This document shows, piece after piece, positions 1 through 10,446 of a DNA stretch of 10,446 bases. The notes under the pieces are model-generated. The model did not search any database, was not told the DNA's origin, and worked only from the letters and a program-made list of their open reading frames with translations. The position numbers were made by a program, and so were the translations under genes. This stretch comes from an uncultured Verrucomicrobiota bacterium (lineage in GTDB: Bacteria; Verrucomicrobiota; Verrucomicrobiia; Chthoniobacterales; SZAS-18): positions 7,854-18,299 of the forward strand of contig CALMVM010000105.1 in assembly GCA_937873255.1 (NCBI GenBank), read 5' to 3'. Position 1 is the stretch's first letter. Every line of letters begins with the position of its first letter.

Positions 1-260
1 ACGTGCAGGCGGCGACGGATGCGCCGCGCTTCCACCACCAGTTTCTGCCGGACATCCTGCAACTCGAAAAACGCTTCCCCCGCCCCGCCGCCGACTCGCT
101 CGCCGCCGCCGGGTACACGATCAAGCGCGAGGCGGAGTTCGACGAAAAATCCGAGGGCGTCTGGGGCGACAGCGAATTGATCGCCGTGGACCCGAAAACC
201 GGCGAACTGCTCGGCGGTCAGGATCACCGCCACCGTTTTGGCAAGGCGGCGGGGTTTTGA
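1..260 (+). CDS. ggt: Gamma-glutamyltranspeptidase, C-terminal fragment (5' end outside window)
   Basis: This is the last 86 codons or so of a gene that enters from the left, so the GTG at position 3 is an internal valine and not a start. The reading reads VQAATDAPRFHHQFLPD, then GVWGDSELIAVDPKTGELLG, and ends in GKAAGF. It matches the end of the small subunit of gamma-glutamyltranspeptidase, where E. coli has NAPRFHHQWLPDE and a final TAGY. The family is made as a proenzyme that cleaves itself at a threonine. The mature enzyme, usually periplasmic or exported, transfers or hydrolyses the gamma-glutamyl group of glutathione and related compounds. The catalytic threonine and signal peptide lie outside the window and cannot be checked. 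The stop is TGA at 258-260. No terminator is visible in the 62 bases before the next gene, so co-transcription with it is possible. Identity to the family is secure; substrate is not known. Confidence 0.93.
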   Translation, partial: VQAATDAPRFHHQFLPDILQLEKRFPRPAADSLAAAGYTIKREAEFDEKSEGVWGDSELIAVDPKTGELLGGQDHRHRFGKAAGF

Positions 261-322
261 GCGGCACGGGGTTTTCTGAATCACCTTGCCGACGCTAGAC
301 AGCGCAGGATAACGTCTCGTCC

Positions 323-1690
323 GTGCCTGATCCGGCTTCCTCTGTTTCCGACGCGCCGGGCAACGGAACGAGGCTGATCGGCCTCGTGGCCGCCGTCTCG
401 CTCGCGGGCAACGTCTTCCTCGGGGTCTGGCTCTGGAGGTCGAGCCATCGGCAAAACTCCCGCCTCTCGCGGCTCGAAGCCCTCGCCAAATCGCCCCGGC
501 CGCAGGCTCCCGGCGACGGCCCCGCCGCGCCCGAAAACCACGCCAGCCGCGAGGACCGCGTGGCGTTTCTGTTGGCGGTGGCGGGCAACGCCGACGAGTC
601 CAAGAACGTCCTGGGCAATATCGCCGTGCCCGAATGCCTCGAAATGGCCCGGGCCCTCCTGGCTCGCCCCGCCGCCGGCGACCGCAACGCCGCGCTCGGC
701 GCGATCTGCCAGCGCATCGCCAGTTCCGACCCGGCGCGGGCGGTGGCGTTGCTCGACGAGGTGCAGGAGCTGACCCTGCGCAGCACCCTCGCCATGCGGA
801 TCACGAACTTCTGGATCGAACAGAGCCCCGACGCGGCGGCCCGGTGGCTCGTGGCCAAGGGCGAGAACGTCCTGGTCCGCGAGGCGCTGGACGCGCAACT
901 CGGACGCGCCGTCGCCCGCTGGTCGGCCTACGACCCGGGCAACGCCACCGCGTTCCTCGTGGCCCGCCCCAACCTCGGACCCGCGTCGCTCTCCGCGTTG
1001 GCCAACGCCAGCGCCGAATGGGGCCGCAAGGACCCCGCCAACGCGCTGACGTTCGCGCTCGGTTTGGCCAGCACGGACCCTCGCCGGTTCGGGGTCGTGC
1101 AGGGAATTCTCGCAGGCTGGGCCGAACGGGAACCGGCCCGTGCCGCCGCCTACCTCCAACAACGCCTCTACGACGGCGGCGAGGGTAATGACCTGTATTT
1201 TTCCACCGTTGGACTCATCGCCGACCGCTGGGCCGGCAGCGATCTCAACGCGGCGGCGCAATGGGCGGCGACCTTGCCAAGCCGCCGCGCCCGGCGCGAC
1301 GCGACTCGTCGGATCGCCGCCGCGTGGGCCGCCGCCGATCTGCCCGGCGCGGCCCGCTGGGCCGGTACGCTTTCCGCCGCTCCGTCGCGCGGGGTGGTCT
1401 GGCAGACGATCATCAACGCCTGGCCGGGCAACGACATCGACGGCGAAGGCGCCTGGGTGAGCAGCCTGCCGGCAGGGCCGGAACGCGATGAAACCGTCGC
1501 GCTCCACGCCGCGAAGATCGCGCCGACCGATCCCGAGAAGGCGCTCATGTGGGCGCGCACCATCAATGGACCGGAAATCCAATCGAAAAGCGTCGAGGCG
1601 ATTCTCACAAGCTGGGCGCGGACCGACCCGACAGCCGTTCGCAACTGGGCGGCGGCCAATGGCGTCGCGCCGCCGTCCACCGTTCGCTAG
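323..1690 (+). CDS. Membrane-anchored protein with ten ~32-residue Trp/Asp-Pro helical repeats, function unknown
   Basis: A 455-residue protein with a GTG start. The only Shine-Dalgarno-like sequence, AGGA at 306-309, is rather far away (13 bases). Residues 18-38 form one hydrophobic segment, followed by an arginine-rich flank and a Pro/Ala-rich linker to about residue 75. The more positive flank follows the segment (R39, R43, R47, R50), so by the positive-inside rule the large domain could be cytoplasmic; orientation is uncertain. From about residue 127 to the end there are ten tandem units of the form W-A-x-x-D-P-x-x-A-x-x-W, often with L-P after it. The Asp-Pro anchors fall near residues 136, 169, 204, 237, 270, 307, 339, 371, 403 and 435. 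Such units should fold as helix pairs in a solenoid, like TPR or Sel1 repeats, usually a protein-binding scaffold. No catalytic motif is visible. Similar repeat proteins are, to my recollection, common in Verrucomicrobia. Coding on this strand is supported by the repeat periodicity; the long antisense frame lacks it. Confidence 0.85.
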   Translation: MPDPASSVSDAPGNGTRLIGLVAAVSLAGNVFLGVWLWRSSHRQNSRLSRLEALAKSPRPQAPGDGPAAPENHASREDRVAFLLAVAGNADESKNVLGNIAVPECLEMARALLARPAAGDRNAALGAICQRIASSDPARAVALLDEVQELTLRSTLAMRITNFWIEQSPDAAARWLVAKGENVLVREALDAQLGRAVARWSAYDPGNATAFLVARPNLGPASLSALANASAEWGRKDPANALTFALGLASTDPRRFGVVQGILAGWAEREPARAAAYLQQRLYDGGEGNDLYFSTVGLIADRWAGSDLNAAAQWAATLPSRRARRDATRRIAAAWAAADLPGAARWAGTLSAAPSRGVVWQTIINAWPGNDIDGEGAWVSSLPAGPERDETVALHAAKIAPTDPEKALMWARTINGPEIQSKSVEAILTSWARTDPTAVRNWAAANGVAPPSTVR

Positions 1691-1704
1691 GCGGCGATTT
1701 CTCC

Positions 1705-1950
1705 ATGCCTTCGCCTCGTCGCTTGAAGGTGCTCTCGTTAACGCAGTTGCACCGACTCTCCCGTCCGCGTCTCCTTGCATACCGTTGCAAGGTTCTGTCG
1801 CTGGAGAGTTCGCCGGAGCTTTCCGACCGCGACCCTTCGGAAACGAGCCCGCTCGATGACCGCTACGTGTGGTTCAAGTCCGATCCTCGTTGGCAGCCTG
1901 TTTACGACGCGGTTCTGGCTGCTCTTGCGCACCCAAATCCGGCCGTCTAA
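1705..1950 (+). CDS. Small hypothetical protein, 81 residues
   Basis: The ATG lies 14 bases after the stop of the repeat protein, with a weak purine stretch AGGCGG at 1689-1694, 10 bases upstream. The frame stays open further upstream to 1549, but that part lies inside the previous gene and reads as shadow sequence, so the ATG at 1705 is chosen. The product is soluble and Leu/Arg-rich at the start (LTQLHRLSRPRLLAYRCKV). It then has an acidic, Ser/Pro-rich middle and a tail with YVWFKSDPRWQPVYDAVLAA. The tail looks like genuine protein: an aromatic-rich turn followed by a short helix, with GC-leaning third codon positions. I know of no function. The tight spacing suggests translation coupled to the repeat protein. 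It could also be a non-coding read-through of a GC-rich stretch, so the call is moderate. Confidence 0.6.
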   Translation: MPSPRRLKVLSLTQLHRLSRPRLLAYRCKVLSLESSPELSDRDPSETSPLDDRYVWFKSDPRWQPVYDAVLAALAHPNPAV

Positions 1951-2051
1951 ACATCGCTTCCGCAAACGGCTCCTGGCTGTTGCCAAGATGATGCCCATTC
2001 GTCGATGAATCTGCTGCCACCAACCACCGCCGGAAACCCGAAATCGTCTCC

Positions 2052-2090
2052 CGGCACAAAAAAGATGCATTTTTTGCAACTTTTTTGCCG
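2052..2090 (+). promoter_or_regulatory. Phased A/T tracts, possible UP element of the rpoB promoter
   Basis: One A6 run (2058-2063) and two T6 runs (2070-2075 and 2081-2086) lie 12 and 11 bases apart centre to centre, about one helical turn each. The two T runs belong to a direct repeat TTTTTTGC with an 11-base period. The stretch ends about 8 bases before the TTGACA box, where the RNA polymerase alpha subunit contacts UP elements in strong promoters. The A run and first T run also form a 7-bp inverted repeat (CAAAAAA / TTTTTTG, loop of 6). The UP-element role is inferred from position and composition. Confidence 0.5.
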
Positions 2091-2097
2091 CAGGCGT

Positions 2098-2126
2098 TTG
2101 ACATGCCGCAAAAACGGTCGTAGGAC
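2098..2126 (+). promoter_or_regulatory. Sigma70-type promoter for rpoB
   Basis: A perfect -35 box, TTGACA (2098-2103), is followed after exactly 17 bases by TAGGAC (2121-2126), which matches the -10 consensus at three of six positions, including the first two and the fifth. Transcription would start near 2133, leaving a leader of about 140 bases before rpoB. The weak -10 box is balanced by the perfect -35 box, ideal spacing and A/T tracts upstream. This supports rpoB having its own promoter and not depending on an upstream ribosomal protein operon. Confidence 0.6.
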
Positions 2127-2163
2127 TGTCCTTCCGCCAAACGGAGCTTTCCGGCCACCCTTC

Positions 2164-2175
2164 GTGTCCAGACAC
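2164..2175. repeat. Short perfect dyad in the rpoB leader
   Basis: GTGTC and GACAC flank a 2-base centre and directly abut the AT-rich TATTAAAA that precedes the large leader hairpin. It could be a small operator or part of the RNA fold. It is short enough to be chance. Confidence 0.35.
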
Positions 2176-2181
2176 TATTAA

Positions 2182-2232
2182 AAGTCCCCGTCCCGCTCTC
2201 ATCGAACCGCAGGGTTTTTTGGGAGGGGGCTT
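2182..2232 (+). promoter_or_regulatory. Potential 12-bp hairpin in the rpoB mRNA leader
   Basis: The left arm (2182-2194, AAGTCCCCGTCCC) pairs with the right arm (2221-2232, GGGAGGGGGCTT) through 12 base pairs, with one bulged G at 2190 and one G-U pair. The 26-base loop contains a second small stem, AACC/GGTT (2205-2208 with 2213-2216), followed by a run of six T (2215-2220). The right arm contains the only strong purine stretch resembling a Shine-Dalgarno sequence in the leader, but it is about 45 bases from the rpoB start, too far to serve it in the usual way. Only four T follow the right arm, so it is a poor intrinsic terminator. A role in attenuation, mRNA stability or autogenous control of rpoB is possible but is only inferred. 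Confidence 0.5.
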
Positions 2233-2274
2233 CGTTTTGCCTTAAGACAACCTCTGCGCCAGACCTATCTCCAT

Positions 2275-6072
<3,798 letters not shown>

Positions 6073-6080
6073 ACGAAAAG

Positions 6081-6308
6081 ATGATCGCAGAGCTTCGCAA
6101 ACTCATCGCCAAGCGCCCGTTTGCGCCGTTCGTCATTCACATGGCGGACGGCGAGGCGGTCGCCGTACCGACGGAGGATCACATCGCCATCGCGCCAGCA
6201 GGCGCGCGGGTGGTGGTTTTCGACAACGAGGGTACCGCTGACATCCTCTCCGCGCTGCTGATGAGCCGGATCACTGTGGATGCCGAATCCGCAGAGTCAG
6301 TTTCGTAG
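6081..6308 (+). CDS. Small uncharacterised protein between rpoB and rpoC, 75 residues
   Basis: The ATG at 6081 is preferred; it is 8 bases after the rpoB stop and preceded by GAAAAG, a weak ribosome-binding purine run. A TTG at 6069, overlapping the rpoB TGA, would add four residues. The protein starts with a short amphipathic helix (ELRKLIAKRPF), then APFVIHMADGEAVAVPTEDH, then a beta-rich part with IAIAPAGARVVVFDNEG and a hydrophobic LLMSRI before a short polar tail. It has no signal peptide, membrane segment or cysteine pair. This 'L-x-x-RPFxPFxIHxADG' layout resembles small hypothetical proteins I recall from Verrucomicrobia and Planctomycetes; their function is unknown to me. Its position implies co-transcription with rpoB and rpoC, but nothing in it shows a role in the polymerase. 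Codon use matches the flanking genes, giving no sign of recent transfer. About 115 bases without any gene follow before rpoC; I see no terminator or convincing promoter there. Confidence 0.8.
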   Translation: MIAELRKLIAKRPFAPFVIHMADGEAVAVPTEDHIAIAPAGARVVVFDNEGTADILSALLMSRITVDAESAESVS

Positions 6309-6423
6309 ATCCCATTCCCACGAACGGCAGCCAAGATCGCCGCCGATTCTTCTACACGGATAACTTTCGCAGAAACATTGGATTCCCGGCCGCGCCCAAC
6401 CCACGCGACCTACACCAGCACCT

Positions 6424-10446
<4,023 letters not shown>

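Larger units (their letters stand above)
1951..2274 (+). other. Non-coding region between the 81-residue gene and rpoB
   Basis: No convincing gene is seen on either strand here. The first 100 bases hold nothing recognisable, and no clear intrinsic terminator for the upstream genes is present. The second part carries the control region of rpoB: A/T tracts, a TTGACA promoter, a short dyad, and a leader hairpin, each listed separately. Base composition is less GC-rich than the flanking genes around 2056-2086. Confidence 0.7.

Noticed and set aside
250..275. Direct repeat CGGGGTTTT at 250-258 and 267-275, around the ggt stop codon
   Set aside because: Two 9-base copies 17 bases apart in GC-rich DNA are probably chance; no third copy or dyad symmetry is present.
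281..1780. Long open frame of 499 codons on the minus strand opposite the repeat protein
   Set aside because: It is an Arg/Gly/Ala-rich, low-complexity translation typical of the complement of GC-rich coding DNA. The + strand frame has a membrane segment and regular protein repeats.
2052..2090. Hairpin CGGC..AAAAAAG with CTTTTTT..GCCG as an intrinsic terminator for the upstream genes
   Set aside because: The stem is A/T-dominated with a bulge and a 15-base loop, and no T run follows it. Placement just upstream of TTGACA fits an UP element better.
2176..2181. TATTAA as an alternative -10 box for rpoB
   Set aside because: No -35-like sequence lies 16-18 bases upstream, and transcription from it would start inside the leader hairpin.
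1738..2202. Minus-strand frame of 154 codons across the rpoB upstream region
   Set aside because: It runs through the promoter-like region and the 81-residue ORF, has a basic, unstructured composition and no recognisable motif.
6359..6364. GATAAC as the -10 box of an internal rpoC promoter
   Set aside because: It matches four of six positions, but no -35-like sequence is present at suitable spacing.

Overview
This looks like a chromosomal window from a GC-rich Gram-negative bacterium, most probably of the Verrucomicrobiota (PVC group). The clues are the style of the RpoB and RpoC sequences, an RpoC trigger-loop insertion of the SI3 type, a membrane-anchored protein built of Trp/Asp-Pro helical repeats, and a small 'RPFxPFxIHMADG' protein of a kind I associate with Verrucomicrobia and Planctomycetes. 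The phylum is an inference. No mobile element, CRISPR array, tRNA or rRNA is visible.

Layout, all on the + strand: (1) 1-260, the C-terminal end of a gamma-glutamyltranspeptidase gene. (2) 323-1690, a 455-residue protein with one N-terminal membrane segment and ten helical repeats, the last five in exact 32-residue register. (3) 1705-1950, a probable 81-residue small protein that follows almost directly. (4) 1951-2274, a non-coding stretch of 324 bases with a good sigma70-type promoter, phased A/T tracts upstream of it, and a potential 12-bp hairpin in the rpoB leader. (5) 2275-6072, rpoB, complete. (6) 6081-6308, a small uncharacterised gene lying between rpoB and rpoC. (7) 6424-10446, rpoC, complete at its 5' end and cut by the window edge near its C terminus.

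rpoB and rpoC encode the two catalytic subunits of RNA polymerase and form the core of the window. Two things are unusual. The ribosomal protein genes rplJ-rplL that commonly precede rpoB are absent from the 2.2 kb upstream, and rpoB appears to have its own promoter. The rpoB-rpoC junction, usually tight, is opened to about 350 bases and carries a small gene. Neither rpoB nor rpoC has a recognisable Shine-Dalgarno sequence. I saw no multi-gene novel system here. The most useful leads are the small gene inside rpoBC, the structured rpoB leader, and the two uncharacterised genes upstream.
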